Counted from the first letter of the stretch, positions 35,182 through 46,974 are shown. The stretch is 64,000 bases of DNA from Pseudomonas neuropathica (GCF_015461835.1 NZ_JACOPX010000001.1:454770-518769), one strand, 5' to 3'. Made by a program: numbers and translations. The notes: generated from the letters alone by a model not told the origin.

Positions 35182-36666
35182 TCACACCGCAGATTTCACT
35201 ACTGACGGACTAGCGCGCATCACGCACAACCCGTAATAAATAATCCCGCCCAGCGCCGAGCCGGTGAACCAGCCATAGCTGTAGAACCAGCTGAACGCAT
35301 CGCTGCCCAGCGACATCACGGTCAACACCACCGGTACGCCAAAGGCAACAAAACCGGCCCAGTTCCACGCCGGATAGACGTCGTCGCGGTACAGCCCGGC
35401 GAGGTCCAGTTGCTGTTTCTTGATCAGAAAATAGTCCACCACCATGATCCCGGCGATCGGTCCGAGCAGGCTTGAATAACCGAGCAGCCAATTGGAATAG
35501 ACACTTTCCAGACTGACCTCGGAAACGATCCAGCCAAGTTTTTTCAGCAGTTCATGACCCATCAGCAACAGCCCGACCAACCCGGTCAGCAACACCGCTT
35601 TGGTGCGGTTGATCACCTTCGGCGCGATGTTCTGAAAGTCGTTGGTTGGCGAAACGATGTTCGCGGCAGTGTTGGTCGATAGCGTGGCGATGATGATCAG
35701 TGCCATCGCCACCGCGACCCACACCGGGCTTTGGATATGGCCGATCAGCGTGACCGGATCAGAGACAGTCACACCGACCAGTTTCACCGACGCGGCAGTC
35801 ATCACCACACCCAGCGCGGCGAACAGGAACATGGTCAACGGCAGGCCGATGATCTGCCCGAGGATCTGATCCTTTTGGCTCTTGGCGTATCGACTGAAAT
35901 CAGGAATGTTCAGCGATAAAGTCGCCCAGAAGCCGACCATCGCCGTCAACCCGGCGGCAAAATAACCGTACACGCTCGCGCCTTCCGGGCGTTTGGCCGG
36001 GATCGCCATCAATTCGCTCATCGACACATTAGGCATCGCCCACACCAGCAGACCGATACCGACCGCCACCAGCAACGGCGCCGACAACGTTTCCAGCCAC
36101 TTGATCGACTCGGCACCACGAATCACCACCCACAGATTCAGCGCCCAGAAGATCATGAAACCGATCACCTCGCCCGTGCCGCCGAGGGATTTCCAGCCCT
36201 CGAACACTGAGCCGAGAAACAGGTGAATCGCCAACCCGCCAAACATCGTCTGAATGCCGAACCAGCCACACGCCACCAGCGCGCGGATCAGACACGGCAC
36301 GTTGGAGCCGAGAATGCCGAACGATGAGCGCAGCAACACCGGAAACGGGATGCCGTACTTGGTGCCGGGGAAAGCGTTAAGTGTCAGCGGAATCAGCACG
36401 ATGATGTTGGCGAACAGAATCGCCAGCAGCGCTTCACCGACGCTCAAGCCGAAGTACGCCGTGAGCACGCCACCGAGGGTATAAGTCGGCACACAGATCG
36501 ACATGCCGACCCACAGCGCGGTGATGTGCCATTTGTTCCAGGTACGTTCGCGCACCTTGGTCGGTGCCATGTCGTGGTTGTAACGGGGACTGTCGAGGAC
36601 GTCGCTGCCGGCTTCAAGCTCGTACAAGCCGTCGCGCTCGGTCACTTGCGATCTGATCTGTTGCAT
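35182..36666 (-). CDS. NCS1-family nucleobase permease (probable uracil uptake)
   Basis: 494 residues from ATG 36666 (MQQIRSQVTERDGLYELE); a longer frame to 36720 lacks a ribosome site. It has about 12 membrane helices. The family signature includes WNKWHITALWVGMSICVPTYTLGG, PFPVLLRSSFGILGSNVPCLIRALVACGWFGIQ and NIVSPTNDFQNIAP. NCS1 carriers import uracil, hydantoins, allantoin or cytosine with Na+ or H+. Uracil or dihydrouracil is inferred from the degradation genes around it. It is divergent from the dihydropyrimidinase gene across a 625-bp control region. Confidence 0.86.
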   Translation of the reverse strand: MQQIRSQVTERDGLYELEAGSDVLDSPRYNHDMAPTKVRERTWNKWHITALWVGMSICVPTYTLGGVLTAYFGLSVGEALLAILFANIIVLIPLTLNAFPGTKYGIPFPVLLRSSFGILGSNVPCLIRALVACGWFGIQTMFGGLAIHLFLGSVFEGWKSLGGTGEVIGFMIFWALNLWVVIRGAESIKWLETLSAPLLVAVGIGLLVWAMPNVSMSELMAIPAKRPEGASVYGYFAAGLTAMVGFWATLSLNIPDFSRYAKSQKDQILGQIIGLPLTMFLFAALGVVMTAASVKLVGVTVSDPVTLIGHIQSPVWVAVAMALIIIATLSTNTAANIVSPTNDFQNIAPKVINRTKAVLLTGLVGLLLMGHELLKKLGWIVSEVSLESVYSNWLLGYSSLLGPIAGIMVVDYFLIKKQQLDLAGLYRDDVYPAWNWAGFVAFGVPVVLTVMSLGSDAFSWFYSYGWFTGSALGGIIYYGLCVMRASPSVVKSAV

Positions 36667-38731
<2,065 letters not shown>

Positions 38732-38745
38732 AATCCAGGCCTTCG

Positions 38746-38819
38746 GCCTTCGCGAGCAAGCTCGCTCCCACAGGGGAATGCATTCCAAATGTGGGAGCGA
38801 GCTTGCTCGCGAAGAGGCC
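38746..38819. repeat. REP-type inverted pair (family B, tail-to-tail)
   Basis: CTTCGCGAGCAAGCTCGCTCC ... GGAGCGAGCTTGCTCGCGAAG between hydA and preT. Confidence 0.85.
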
Positions 38820-38888
38820 ATCCCGAACGCCACAAAAACCACTGCCCATCAGAGGCAGAGAACCTCAATAACCGTGAGGCACAAAACC

Positions 38889-40256
38889 GTGATCGAGACC
38901 CTGAACCATCTCCCCCACCCGCACGAAAGCGCGGCCGCCCTCGCCGGGCATTTCACCGATCTGGCGCCGCCGCTCAATGACCGGCAGGCGCATCTGGAAG
39001 CCTCGCGCTGCCTGTATTGCTACGACGCGCCGTGCGTCAATGCGTGCCCCAGCGAGATCGACATCCCGTCGTTCATCCGCAACATTCATCAGGACAACGT
39101 GCCCGGTGCGGCGCAGAAAATCCTCTCAGCGAACATCCTCGGCGGCAGTTGCGCGCGGGTCTGTCCAACCGAGATCCTTTGCCAACAAGCCTGCGTGCGC
39201 AACAACGCTCAGGAATGCGCGCCGGTACTGATCGGCCTGCTGCAACGCTACGCCGTGGACAATGCGCACTTCAGCGAACATCCGTTCCAGCGCGCCGCAG
39301 CGACCGGCAAACGCATCGCCGTGGTCGGTGCCGGGCCGGCCGGTTTGTCCTGTGCGCATCGCAGCGCCATGCACGGTCATGACGTGGTGATTTTCGAAGC
39401 GCGGGAGAAGGCTGGCGGCCTCAATGAATACGGAATCGCCAAGTACAAACTGGTCGACGACTACGCGCAGAAGGAACTGGATTTCCTTCTGCAGATCGGC
39501 GGCATCGAGATTCGTCACGGGCAGAAACTCGGCGAGAATCTGACGCTGAGTGAACTGCATCAGCAGTTCGACGCGGTGTTCCTCGGCCTCGGCCTCAGCG
39601 CCAGCAAGCAACTCGGCCTGCCTCACGAAGATGCTCCGGGCCTGCTCGCTGCCACCGACTACATTCGCGAATTGCGCCAGGCCGATGACCTCACGCAATT
39701 GCCATTGGCCGAACGCTGCATCGTCCTTGGCGCCGGTAACACCGCGATCGACATGGCCGTGCAAATGGCTCGCCTCGGGGCTCGCGACGTCAATCTGGTG
39801 TATCGCCGGGGCGCTGCCGACATGGGCGCCACCGGCCATGAGCAAGACATCGCCAAAGCCAATCAGGTGCGCCTGCTGACCTGGGCACAACCGGAAGAGG
39901 TGCTGCTCGACGCTCAGGGCCAGGTGCGCGGCATGCGTTTCGCCCGCACCGATCTGGTCGACGGTCGCCTGCAAACCACCGGCGAGACCTTCGAGCTGGC
40001 CGCTGACGCGATCTTCAAAGCCATAGGTCAGGCCTTCGACGGCGGCGCCCTCGCCGACCCGTTGGCCCGTGAACTCAAGCGTCAGGGCGAACGCATCTAC
40101 GTCGATGAGAACCTGCGCACCAGCATCCCCGGCGTGTATGCCGGCGGCGACTGCACCAGCCTCGATCAGGACCTCACCGTGCAAGCCGTGCAGCACGGCA
40201 AACGCGCCGCCGAGGCGATCAATGCTCAACTGATGCTTAACGTGGAGGCTGCGTAA
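38889..40256 (+). CDS. preT: NAD-dependent dihydropyrimidine dehydrogenase, subunit PreT
   Basis: 455 residues from a GTG start at 38889 (VIETLNHLPHPHES); GAGG lies about 10 nt upstream, and a GTG at 38874 is an alternative. N-terminal cysteines in CLYCYDAPCVNACPSEIDIP and CARVCPTEILCQQACVRN bind two 4Fe-4S clusters. Then come an FAD Rossmann site (VVGAGPAGLSCAHRSAM) and an NAD(P) site (VLGAGNTAIDMAVQMA). The layout equals the N-terminal part of eukaryotic DPD and of glutamate-synthase small subunits. It passes electrons from NADH to PreA. preA starts directly after its stop. Confidence 0.9.
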   Translation: MIETLNHLPHPHESAAALAGHFTDLAPPLNDRQAHLEASRCLYCYDAPCVNACPSEIDIPSFIRNIHQDNVPGAAQKILSANILGGSCARVCPTEILCQQACVRNNAQECAPVLIGLLQRYAVDNAHFSEHPFQRAAATGKRIAVVGAGPAGLSCAHRSAMHGHDVVIFEAREKAGGLNEYGIAKYKLVDDYAQKELDFLLQIGGIEIRHGQKLGENLTLSELHQQFDAVFLGLGLSASKQLGLPHEDAPGLLAATDYIRELRQADDLTQLPLAERCIVLGAGNTAIDMAVQMARLGARDVNLVYRRGAADMGATGHEQDIAKANQVRLLTWAQPEEVLLDAQGQVRGMRFARTDLVDGRLQTTGETFELAADAIFKAIGQAFDGGALADPLARELKRQGERIYVDENLRTSIPGVYAGGDCTSLDQDLTVQAVQHGKRAAEAINAQLMLNVEAA

Positions 40257-41531
40257 ATGGCCGATCTGTCGATTGTCTTCGCTGGCATCAAAGCGCCGAA
40301 TCCGTTCTGGCTGGCCTCTGCGCCACCGACCGACAAAGCCTACAACGTGGTCCGCGCCTTCGAAGCGGGCTGGGGTGGCGTGGTCTGGAAAACCCTCGGT
40401 GAGGATCCGGCGGCGGTCAACGTGTCGTCGCGTTACTCCGCGCATTACGGCAACAACCGTGAAGTGCTGGGCATTAACAATATCGAGTTGATCACCGACC
40501 GTTCGCTGGAGATCAACCTGCGCGAAATCACTCAGGTGAAGAAGGACTGGCCGGACCGCGCGCTGATCGTTTCGCTGATGGTGCCGTGCGTGGAGGAATC
40601 GTGGAAACACATCCTGCCGCTGGTGGAAGCCACCGGCGCTGACGGTATCGAGCTGAATTTCGGCTGCCCGCACGGCATGCCTGAACGCGGTATGGGTGCG
40701 GCGGTCGGTCAGGTGCCGGAATATGTCGAGCAAGTCACGCGCTGGTGCAAGACCTATTGCTCGCTGCCGGTGATCGTCAAGCTGACGCCGAACATCACCG
40801 ACATCCGCGTCGCCGCCCGCGCAGCGCATCGCGGTGGTGCGGACGCGGTGTCGCTGATCAATACGATCAACTCGATCACCAGCGTCGACCTGGAACACAT
40901 GGTTGCCCTGCCCACCGTCGGCAGCAAAAGCACCCATGGCGGTTATTGCGGTTCGGCGGTGAAGCCGATTGCGCTGAACATGGTCGCCGAAATCGCCCGC
41001 GATCCGCAGACCCAGGGCTTGCCGATCTGCGGGATTGGCGGCATTGGCAGTTGGCGTGATGCAGCGGAATTCATGGCGCTGGGCAGCGGCGCGGTGCAGG
41101 TGTGCACGGCGGCGATGTTGCATGGCTTCCGCATTGTCGAGGAGATGAAGGACGGTTTGTCGCGATGGATGGACAGTCAGGGTTACGCCAGCATCGCCGA
41201 GTTTTCCGGGCGCGCGGTGGGCAACACCACGGACTGGAAGTACCTCGACATCAACTATCAGGTGATCGCGAAGATTGATCAGGACGCGTGCATTGGGTGC
41301 GGGCGCTGCCACATTGCTTGCGAGGACACTTCACACCAGGCGATCAGCAGTCTCAAACAGGCGGACGGGACGCATAAATATGAAGTAATCGATGAGGAGT
41401 GTGTGGGTTGTAACTTGTGCCAGATCACTTGCCCGGTGGCCGATTGCATCGAGATGGTGCCGATGGAGACGGGCAAGCCGTTTCTGGACTGGAATCATGA
41501 TCCGCGCAATCCGTATCACGTTGCGGTCTAG
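40257..41531 (+). CDS. preA: NAD-dependent dihydropyrimidine dehydrogenase, subunit PreA
   Basis: 424 residues; the ATG follows the preT stop immediately. An FMN-binding TIM barrel (IKAPNPFWLASAPPTDKAYNVVRAFEAGW...LNFGCPHGMPERGMGAAVGQ) resembles dihydroorotate dehydrogenase. The active-site Cys is in NFGCPHGM or its following loop. A C-terminal ferredoxin domain holds CIGCGRCHIACED and CVGCNLCQITCPVADC. PreTA reduces uracil and thymine to the dihydro forms (the first step of degradation). It is followed by repeat family D. Confidence 0.92.
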   Translation: MADLSIVFAGIKAPNPFWLASAPPTDKAYNVVRAFEAGWGGVVWKTLGEDPAAVNVSSRYSAHYGNNREVLGINNIELITDRSLEINLREITQVKKDWPDRALIVSLMVPCVEESWKHILPLVEATGADGIELNFGCPHGMPERGMGAAVGQVPEYVEQVTRWCKTYCSLPVIVKLTPNITDIRVAARAAHRGGADAVSLINTINSITSVDLEHMVALPTVGSKSTHGGYCGSAVKPIALNMVAEIARDPQTQGLPICGIGGIGSWRDAAEFMALGSGAVQVCTAAMLHGFRIVEEMKDGLSRWMDSQGYASIAEFSGRAVGNTTDWKYLDINYQVIAKIDQDACIGCGRCHIACEDTSHQAISSLKQADGTHKYEVIDEECVGCNLCQITCPVADCIEMVPMETGKPFLDWNHDPRNPYHVAV

Positions 41532-41747
41532 CCCCTCACCCTAACCCTCTCCCAAAGGGAGAGGGGACTGATTGGGGGATGCTTCAGAAATCCACCGACG
41601 TGAACGATTTGCTTTGAATCCATAATCGATGCATGCACAAGCACGAACTGCTTTGAATCCATATTCGACTGGATTTTTCAGGTCGATGTAACCCGCGAGA
41701 CACCTCGGTCGGCCCCCTCTCCCTCTGGGAGAGGGCTGGGGTGAGGG
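41532..41747. repeat. MITE-like intergenic element (family D), copy 4
   Basis: 216 bp. Starts CCCCTCACCCTAACCCTCTC and ends GAGAGGGCTGGGGTGAGGG. It is longer than copies 2 and 3 because TGCTTTGAATCCATA occurs twice inside (near 41610 and 41650), i.e. a partial core duplication. Between preA and the TetR gene, which converge. Confidence 0.8.
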
Positions 41748-41767
41748 TCAGCCTTTGATCTTGCTCT

Positions 41768-42388
41768 TCAAGGCTCCAGCCCGATCCCGCGCAATATCAC
41801 ACTCGTCACCGTCTGCACCGCCCGCTCAAACTGCATGTCCGACAACGGCTGATGCTCATTCAGAATATTCACCTGATGATCAAAGTCGGCATAGTGCTGG
41901 GTCGACGCCCAGATCATGTACAGCAAACTCGACGGTTCCACCGGCAAAATCCGCTTGTCCTCGACCCACTGACGAATCTTCGCTTCCTTCATCTTCGCCC
42001 AGTCATACAGACTGACATCCAGCGCCTCGCCCAACGTTGGCGCGCCGTGGATGATCTCGTTGGCCCAGACTTTCGAGCCATACGGACGGCTGCGCGAATG
42101 GTTCATCTTGGCGCGGATGTAGCTGCTCAGCACCACGCGCGGATCGTCGAACATCTCGAAACACAGCGCATCCTGTTTCCATACTTCCAGCAGATCGAAC
42201 AGCACCGCGCTGTACAGTTCGCTCTTGGTGCTGAAGTAATAATGCAGATTGGAACGCGGCAGTTGCACTTCCGCCGCGATGTCGGCCATGGCCGTGCCGC
42301 CGAAGCCTTTTTCGGCGAAGACTTTTTCCGCCGCGAGGAGAATTTTCTCGACGTTGTTGCGACGAATCTCGATCTTGTGATTGCCCAT
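41768..42388 (-). CDS. TetR-family regulator, RutR-like (pyrimidine degradation)
   Basis: 206 residues from ATG 42388 (MGNHKIEIRRNNVEKILLAAEKVF); the longer frame overlaps the divergent copC gene and is rejected. The HTH is FGGTAMADIAAEVQLPRSNLHYYFSTKSELY. The ligand domain ends LLYMIWASTQHYADFDHQ, strongly resembling RutR, which senses uracil. It is placed at the end of the preTA/hydA locus, so it likely represses or activates these genes through the inverted repeats at 37068-37270. Confidence 0.85.
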   Translation of the reverse strand: MGNHKIEIRRNNVEKILLAAEKVFAEKGFGGTAMADIAAEVQLPRSNLHYYFSTKSELYSAVLFDLLEVWKQDALCFEMFDDPRVVLSSYIRAKMNHSRSRPYGSKVWANEIIHGAPTLGEALDVSLYDWAKMKEAKIRQWVEDKRILPVEPSSLLYMIWASTQHYADFDHQVNILNEHQPLSDMQFERAVQTVTSVILRGIGLEP

Positions 42389-42527
42389 GAGGGCTCCCTG
42401 ACAACAGCGTTGCCCAAGACTAGCATCCGCTCTGGTGCGCGGGCGACCGCTGCAAACAAAACTTCGTACTGGCGTGAGCGGATAGCTAAACTGACGCTTC
42501 TTCGATCCTGCCTCAGAGGTATCCGCG

Positions 42528-42890
42528 ATGCTGTTCAAGAACGTCCTGACCACCACTGCCCTGCTCGCTTCGCTGTTCGCCGCATCTTCCGTGTTTGCCC
42601 ATGCCCACCTGAAAAGCCAGACCCCGGCCGCCGACAGCACCGTCGCCGCTCCCGCCGATTTGCGCCTGACCTTTTCCGAAGGTGTCGAGGCCAGTTTCAC
42701 CAAAGTCACCCTGACCCGCGATGGCGCACCGGTCGCGGTCAAAGCGCTGACCACCGAGGGCGACAAGAAAACCCTGATCGTTACCCCCGCAGCTCCTTTG
42801 AGCGCTGGCGAGTACAAAGTCGAATGGCACGCAGTGTCTGTCGACACGCACAAAAGCGAAGGCGCCTACCAGTTCAAGGTGAGTCAGTAA
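42528..42890 (+). CDS. copC: Periplasmic copper-binding protein CopC
   Basis: 120 residues, signal peptide ending SSVFA before HAHLKSQTPAADSTV. The mature N-terminal His and the later DTHKSEG (His near the C-terminus) are the Cu(II) ligands of CopC. It has the Ig-like fold of the family and the normal small size. The next gene, copD, starts 3 bp downstream. No copA/copB or CusRS-type regulator is adjacent. Confidence 0.88.
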   Translation: MLFKNVLTTTALLASLFAASSVFAHAHLKSQTPAADSTVAAPADLRLTFSEGVEASFTKVTLTRDGAPVAVKALTTEGDKKTLIVTPAAPLSAGEYKVEWHAVSVDTHKSEGAYQFKVSQ

Positions 42891-42893
42891 TTC

Positions 42894-43751
42894 ATGAGTG
42901 AAGCGCTGGTGCTGTGCCGCTTTGTGCATTTCATCGTGGTGTTGATGCTGTTCGGGGCCTGGCTGTTCAGGCCGTTGCTGCTCAAGGATGAAGCGCCACA
43001 AGTGGATCGGCACCTGGCGCGACTGGCGCGTTGGCTGGCGACTGTGGCACTGCTCAGCGGGATTGCCTGGGCGCTGTTGATCACCGCGAGCATGGCCGGT
43101 TCGGCAGCGGCGGCGGTTGACCCGGACACGGTTGCGCTGGTGCTGGGCAATACGTTTTTTGGTCAGGTGTGGCGTTGGCATCTGCTGATCAATGCTGCAC
43201 TGCTGGCGTTATTGTTCACGCCTTGGCGCTCAAGCATGCCGTTGCGACTGGGCTTGAGCGCATTGTTGCTCGCGACCCTGGCCCCGGTCGGACACGGCGC
43301 CATGCTCGACGGGTTGAGTGGGCAATTGCTGATTCTCAACCAGATCGTGCATCTGACCTGCGTGGCGGCGTGGCTCGGCGGGTTGTTGGTGCTGGTGCTG
43401 ATCCTGCGTCAGCCGACGGAGCCGATGCCGGCGATTTTGCGGCGTTTCAGCGGGGTCGGTTATGCGCTGGTTGCGGGGCTGCTGCTGACGGGATTGATCA
43501 ATGTCCGCGTGCTGACCGGCCAGTGGTGGCCGACGCCGTTGTTCAGCGGGTTTGCGTTGATTCTGTTGATCAAGGCAATGCTGGTGTTGGCCATGCTCGG
43601 ATTGGCGCTGTTCAATCGCTTGCGCATTGAAGATTGTGAACAGCGGATGGGCGCGCTCAGGCGCAGTGTGATGCTGGAGTGGTTGCTCGGCATTGGCGCG
43701 GTGGCGGCCGTCTCGCTGCTGGGCACCCTGCCCCCGATGATCACAATCTAA
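42894..43751 (+). CDS. copD: Copper homeostasis inner-membrane protein CopD
   Basis: 285 residues with about eight membrane helices. It begins MSEALVLCRFVHFIVVLMLFGAWLFRPLLL. The conserved His/Asn region LSGQLLILNQIVHLTCVAAWLGGLLVLVLIL is typical of the CopD family (PF05425). It partners CopC, probably in copper uptake across the inner membrane. The copCD pair is one transcript, with 3 bp between genes. Confidence 0.87.
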   Translation: MSEALVLCRFVHFIVVLMLFGAWLFRPLLLKDEAPQVDRHLARLARWLATVALLSGIAWALLITASMAGSAAAAVDPDTVALVLGNTFFGQVWRWHLLINAALLALLFTPWRSSMPLRLGLSALLLATLAPVGHGAMLDGLSGQLLILNQIVHLTCVAAWLGGLLVLVLILRQPTEPMPAILRRFSGVGYALVAGLLLTGLINVRVLTGQWWPTPLFSGFALILLIKAMLVLAMLGLALFNRLRIEDCEQRMGALRRSVMLEWLLGIGAVAAVSLLGTLPPMITI

Positions 43752-43768
43752 AGATCATGGAGATCCAA

Positions 43769-43860
43769 TGTAGGAGTGAGCCTGCTCGCGATAGCGGTGT
43801 GTCAGTCAAATATCCCTAACTGACACACCGCTATCGCGAGCAGGCTCACTCCTACAGGGG
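43769..43860. repeat. REP-type inverted pair (family A) with perfect 38-bp arms
   Basis: The left arm (43769-43806) and right arm (43819-43856) are exact inverted copies over about 38 bp. They extend past the usual REP core through GCGGTGTGTCAGT, leaving a loop of about 12 nt. Confidence 0.9.
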
Positions 43861-43871
43861 AATTGTGTGAA

Positions 43872-45014
43872 TCAGTGGGGCTGGGTATCGCCCGCTGCGG
43901 TGTCGATGCTGACCACCACCGACATCCCCGGCCGCAACCGCTGCTCTTCCTGCTGATCCGGATCGATGGTGATCCGCACCGGCACCCGCTGGGCAATTTT
44001 GACGAAATTGCCGGTGGCGTTGTCCGCCTGCAACAGGGCAAATTCCGAGCCCGTCCCCGGCGAAATATGCTGCACATGCCCGGTGAATCGGCGGTGATTC
44101 AGCGCATCGACGGTGAAGCGCACCGGTTGCCCGACGCGCACGTTGTCCATCTGGGTTTCTTTCATGTTGGCGATCACCCATTTCTGGTTTGGCACCAACG
44201 CCATCAACTGCGCTCCGGAGTTGACGTAAGCACCGAGGCGCACGCCGATCTGCCCGAGCTGGCCGTCACGCGGCGCAACGATACGTGTGTTCGACAGATC
44301 AATCCGCGCCAGTTGCACCGCCGCTTCGGCGCTGGCCACGGCCGCCTCCAGCGAGCCTCGATTGACGATCACCGTTTGCAGATCCTGACGGGCGATCTCC
44401 AGATTGGCCTTGGCTTGCGCGACCGCCGCAATGCTTTGCGCATTCGCCGCCAGCGCGACGTCCATCTCGCGCTTTGACACCGAACCGTCGCGCACCAATT
44501 CCTGATTGCGGCGCAGATCTGCCTCGCTTTTGCGCAACTGCGCTTCGCTGTCGGCCTGCACCGCCTGACGCAATTTGATCGTCGCCTCGGCGCTGTTGCG
44601 TTGCTGCACCACATTGGCCAACGCGGCTTTCTGCACCGCCAGTTGCGCCAGTGACTGGTCGAGTCGCTGCTGATAGATGCGGTCGTCCAGACGCACCAGC
44701 AAATCCCCGGCTTTCACGTACTGGAAATCCTGCACCGGCACCTCGTAAACATAACCGGCGAGCTGCGGGCCGATGATCGTCACTTGCCCACGAATCAGGG
44801 CGTTTTCGGTGGTTTCGACCGCACTGCTGAACGGCGGCAATTGCCAGGCATACAGCACGATCAACACGCCAACGATGGCAATCGCGGCAAAGCCCAGCGA
44901 AGAAATGATCCGCACCCGCAGCGAGCGCGGCTCGGTATTCGGCGATGACGGCGGCGCCACACCTTCGGGCGTGGCGGCAATGGCATTGGTGGTTGTGGTG
45001 GTCGGTTCGGTCAT
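43872..45014 (-). CDS. EmrA-like membrane fusion protein
   Basis: 380 residues from ATG 45014, which overlaps the stop of the MFS gene by 4 bp (ATGA). One N-terminal membrane helix (IISSLGFAAIAIVGVLIVLYAW) is followed by a biotinyl-lipoyl-like segment (TTENALIRGQVTIIGPQLAGYVYEVPVQDFQYVKAGDLLVRLDD). A long coiled-coil hairpin (about 105-225) and a beta-barrel (RIVAPRDGQLGQIGVRLGAYVNSGAQLMALVP) come next. It links the inner-membrane exporter to an outer-membrane channel that is not encoded nearby. The drug or metabolite exported is unknown. Confidence 0.87.
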   Translation of the reverse strand: MTEPTTTTTNAIAATPEGVAPPSSPNTEPRSLRVRIISSLGFAAIAIVGVLIVLYAWQLPPFSSAVETTENALIRGQVTIIGPQLAGYVYEVPVQDFQYVKAGDLLVRLDDRIYQQRLDQSLAQLAVQKAALANVVQQRNSAEATIKLRQAVQADSEAQLRKSEADLRRNQELVRDGSVSKREMDVALAANAQSIAAVAQAKANLEIARQDLQTVIVNRGSLEAAVASAEAAVQLARIDLSNTRIVAPRDGQLGQIGVRLGAYVNSGAQLMALVPNQKWVIANMKETQMDNVRVGQPVRFTVDALNHRRFTGHVQHISPGTGSEFALLQADNATGNFVKIAQRVPVRITIDPDQQEEQRLRPGMSVVVSIDTAAGDTQPH

Positions 45015-46666
45015 GAAGAAGTGGCACCGCTCGAAGGTGTGGAAGGCGCAGTGGCGACGGCTTTGGTGGTGCTCATCAGCCACAGCGCACGAATGGACAG
45101 CCAGATCATGGTCAGCACAGCAATCACGGCGATCAGCATGAACACATCGTTATAGGCCAGGACGTTGGCCTCTCGGGTCGCGGCGTTGGACAGGCTGCGA
45201 ATCCCCGCCAGGTTGCGCAGACTCGGGTCGGCCAGCAACGAGCCATACGCCGAACCGCCGCTCTGCACGCGCGCGGCCACCAAGGGGTCAGACAGCGTCA
45301 GGTGCTCAACGATGTGACTGGAATGAAATTTTTCCCGGACGATCTGGAAGGTGCCCAGCAGCGCCGCACCGAGCAGGCCGCCGAGGTTGTTGCAGATCCC
45401 GAACAACACGGAAAAACTCACCAGATTGCGCGGATTGGTCAGCACGTTGCGCGTACCGAAAACCATGGTCGGGCCGAGGAAAAACGTGCTGCCGAACGCC
45501 AGCAGAAACTGGCTGAAGTAGAGGTTTTCCGGACGGGTCAGGTTGTTGGAAAAACTGTCCATCACCGACCCGGTGGCCATCAGCCCCAGCGAGATGATCA
45601 ACGGCATCAGCAGGTGTTTCGGGTCGATGGTCAGCGCACTGGTCAACAGCCCCGCGACACTGCCGATCAGCATTACCACGTAGAGGCTGTGCAACTGCTC
45701 ATAGCCCATGTTCAGGTTCTGCATGAAACCGACCGCACCGGTGGACTGCTCCGAGGTGACCATGCGAATCAGGGTCACCGCCAGCGCCAAGCGGATCATC
45801 GTCCCGCTGCCAAGCCAGCGGGTCATCAGCAGCGGGTTGCTGCGGTTATGTTCGATGGCCAGACCGGCGAGGATCAAAGCAATCGAGGCAGCCAACGCGT
45901 AGCCGATCCAGTTGGCCTCGAGCCACCAGTCAATCCGCCCCAGCGACAACACCGCACACAGTAGCGCCACGCCAGTGGCGAGAATGGCGAAGGTGAGAAA
46001 GTCGAGTTTTTCGAAGGTTTTGAAGCGGTCGCCCGGCGGCAACTTGAGCATCAATACACAGCCCAGAGACAGCAGTGCCATGCCCAGTTCGAACAGATAC
46101 AAGCCGCGCCATTCGGCGATCTGCAGCAAGTCTTCGGAAAACAAACGCGCCAATGGCAAGGCCAGTTGCGAGGTGCCGAGACCGAGCACCAGCGCCTTCA
46201 ACCGCCACTTCGCCGGGAACGCCTGGACCATGTAATACAGGCCCAGCGAACTCAGCGCCGCACCCACCATGCCGTGGGCCGCGCGCACCGCCACCGCCGA
46301 ATTCAGATCGTTGACGAACAGATGGCCGAAAGTCACCAGCGCATACAACACCAGAAACACTTCGGTGAATGCACGCAAACCGAACTGCTGACGAAACTTC
46401 ACCAGCAATAGGTTCATCGACACGTTGGTCATCACATACGCCGCCGGCAGCCAGGCCATTTCCGCCGTGGTCGCACCGAGTGCGCCTTGCAGATAAGGCA
46501 GGTTGGCCACCACCAGCGAGTTGCCCAAGCCACCGGTCACCGCCACCAGTAAACCGACCAGCGCATAGGCCAGGCGCTTGGGGTTGGAGTGCAAGGGCGT
46601 CGAGGGGGAACCGGGCAGACTGGGCTTTTCGTGGGGCTGCCAGTTGCGCGGGGCGTATTGATCCAT
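45011..46666 (-). CDS. MFS efflux transporter, EmrB-like (DHA2 family)
   Basis: 551 residues with about 14 membrane helices, the DHA2 arrangement. The N-terminal about 25 residues are polar. Helix 1 (RLAYALVGLLVAVTGGLGNSLVVANLPYLQGALG) and the following TTAEMAWLPAAYVMTNVSMNLLLVKFRQQFGLR resemble EmrB-type pumps. The motif A region is diverged. It is coupled to the fusion-protein gene by ATGA overlap. No regulator adjoins, and the substrate is unknown. Confidence 0.85.
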   Translation of the reverse strand: MDQYAPRNWQPHEKPSLPGSPSTPLHSNPKRLAYALVGLLVAVTGGLGNSLVVANLPYLQGALGATTAEMAWLPAAYVMTNVSMNLLLVKFRQQFGLRAFTEVFLVLYALVTFGHLFVNDLNSAVAVRAAHGMVGAALSSLGLYYMVQAFPAKWRLKALVLGLGTSQLALPLARLFSEDLLQIAEWRGLYLFELGMALLSLGCVLMLKLPPGDRFKTFEKLDFLTFAILATGVALLCAVLSLGRIDWWLEANWIGYALAASIALILAGLAIEHNRSNPLLMTRWLGSGTMIRLALAVTLIRMVTSEQSTGAVGFMQNLNMGYEQLHSLYVVMLIGSVAGLLTSALTIDPKHLLMPLIISLGLMATGSVMDSFSNNLTRPENLYFSQFLLAFGSTFFLGPTMVFGTRNVLTNPRNLVSFSVLFGICNNLGGLLGAALLGTFQIVREKFHSSHIVEHLTLSDPLVAARVQSGGSAYGSLLADPSLRNLAGIRSLSNAATREANVLAYNDVFMLIAVIAVLTMIWLSIRALWLMSTTKAVATAPSTPSSGATSS

Positions 46667-46746
46667 GGCATGGCCTTGTGCGGAAGGTGGGTGAAGTTTG
46701 CCGCAAATTCACCGGCAACACACATCCCATGGACAACACAAATCCC

Positions 46747-46838
46747 TTGTAGGAGTGAGCCTGCTCGCGATCGCGGAGTGTCAGTCAACATTTTCATCGT
46801 AGATAGACCGCTATCGCGAGCAGGCTCACTCCTACAGG
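46747..46838. repeat. REP-type inverted pair (family A)
   Basis: TTGTAGGAGTGAGCCTGCTC ... GAGCAGGCTCACTCCTACA. It lies in the 308-bp gap 46667-46974, whose other content is the OprD promoter and operator region. Confidence 0.85.
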
Positions 46839-46877
46839 AGATCCGGGTGAACCAAAAAGTCATCGTATAACTTTGAG

Positions 46878-46960
46878 TTGACATTCCCGGAAAACCTAGG
46901 AAATATCCGCAACCATGTTGTACGACGACGTATGACAAATAATAAAAACAACAAACGAAA
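46878..46960 (+). promoter_or_regulatory. OprD-gene promoter with candidate repressor operator and A-rich leader
   Basis: TTGACA at 46878-46883 is followed at +39 by the imperfect dyad GTTGTACGACGACGTATGAC (46917-46936). On the other strand this matches 16 of 20 bases of a site before udh (48497-48516) at nearly the same distance from a TTGACA. An A-rich AAnAAnAA-type tract (46936-46960), a likely Hfq/Crc target, precedes the ribosome site CAGGGAG. Confidence 0.55.
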
Positions 46961-46974
46961 CAGGGAGCGTCACA

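Noticed and set aside
39126..41312. 728-aa minus-strand ORF opposite preT/preA
   Set aside because: Very long, but it is the antisense frame of two well-supported enzymes and shows no recognisable domain.
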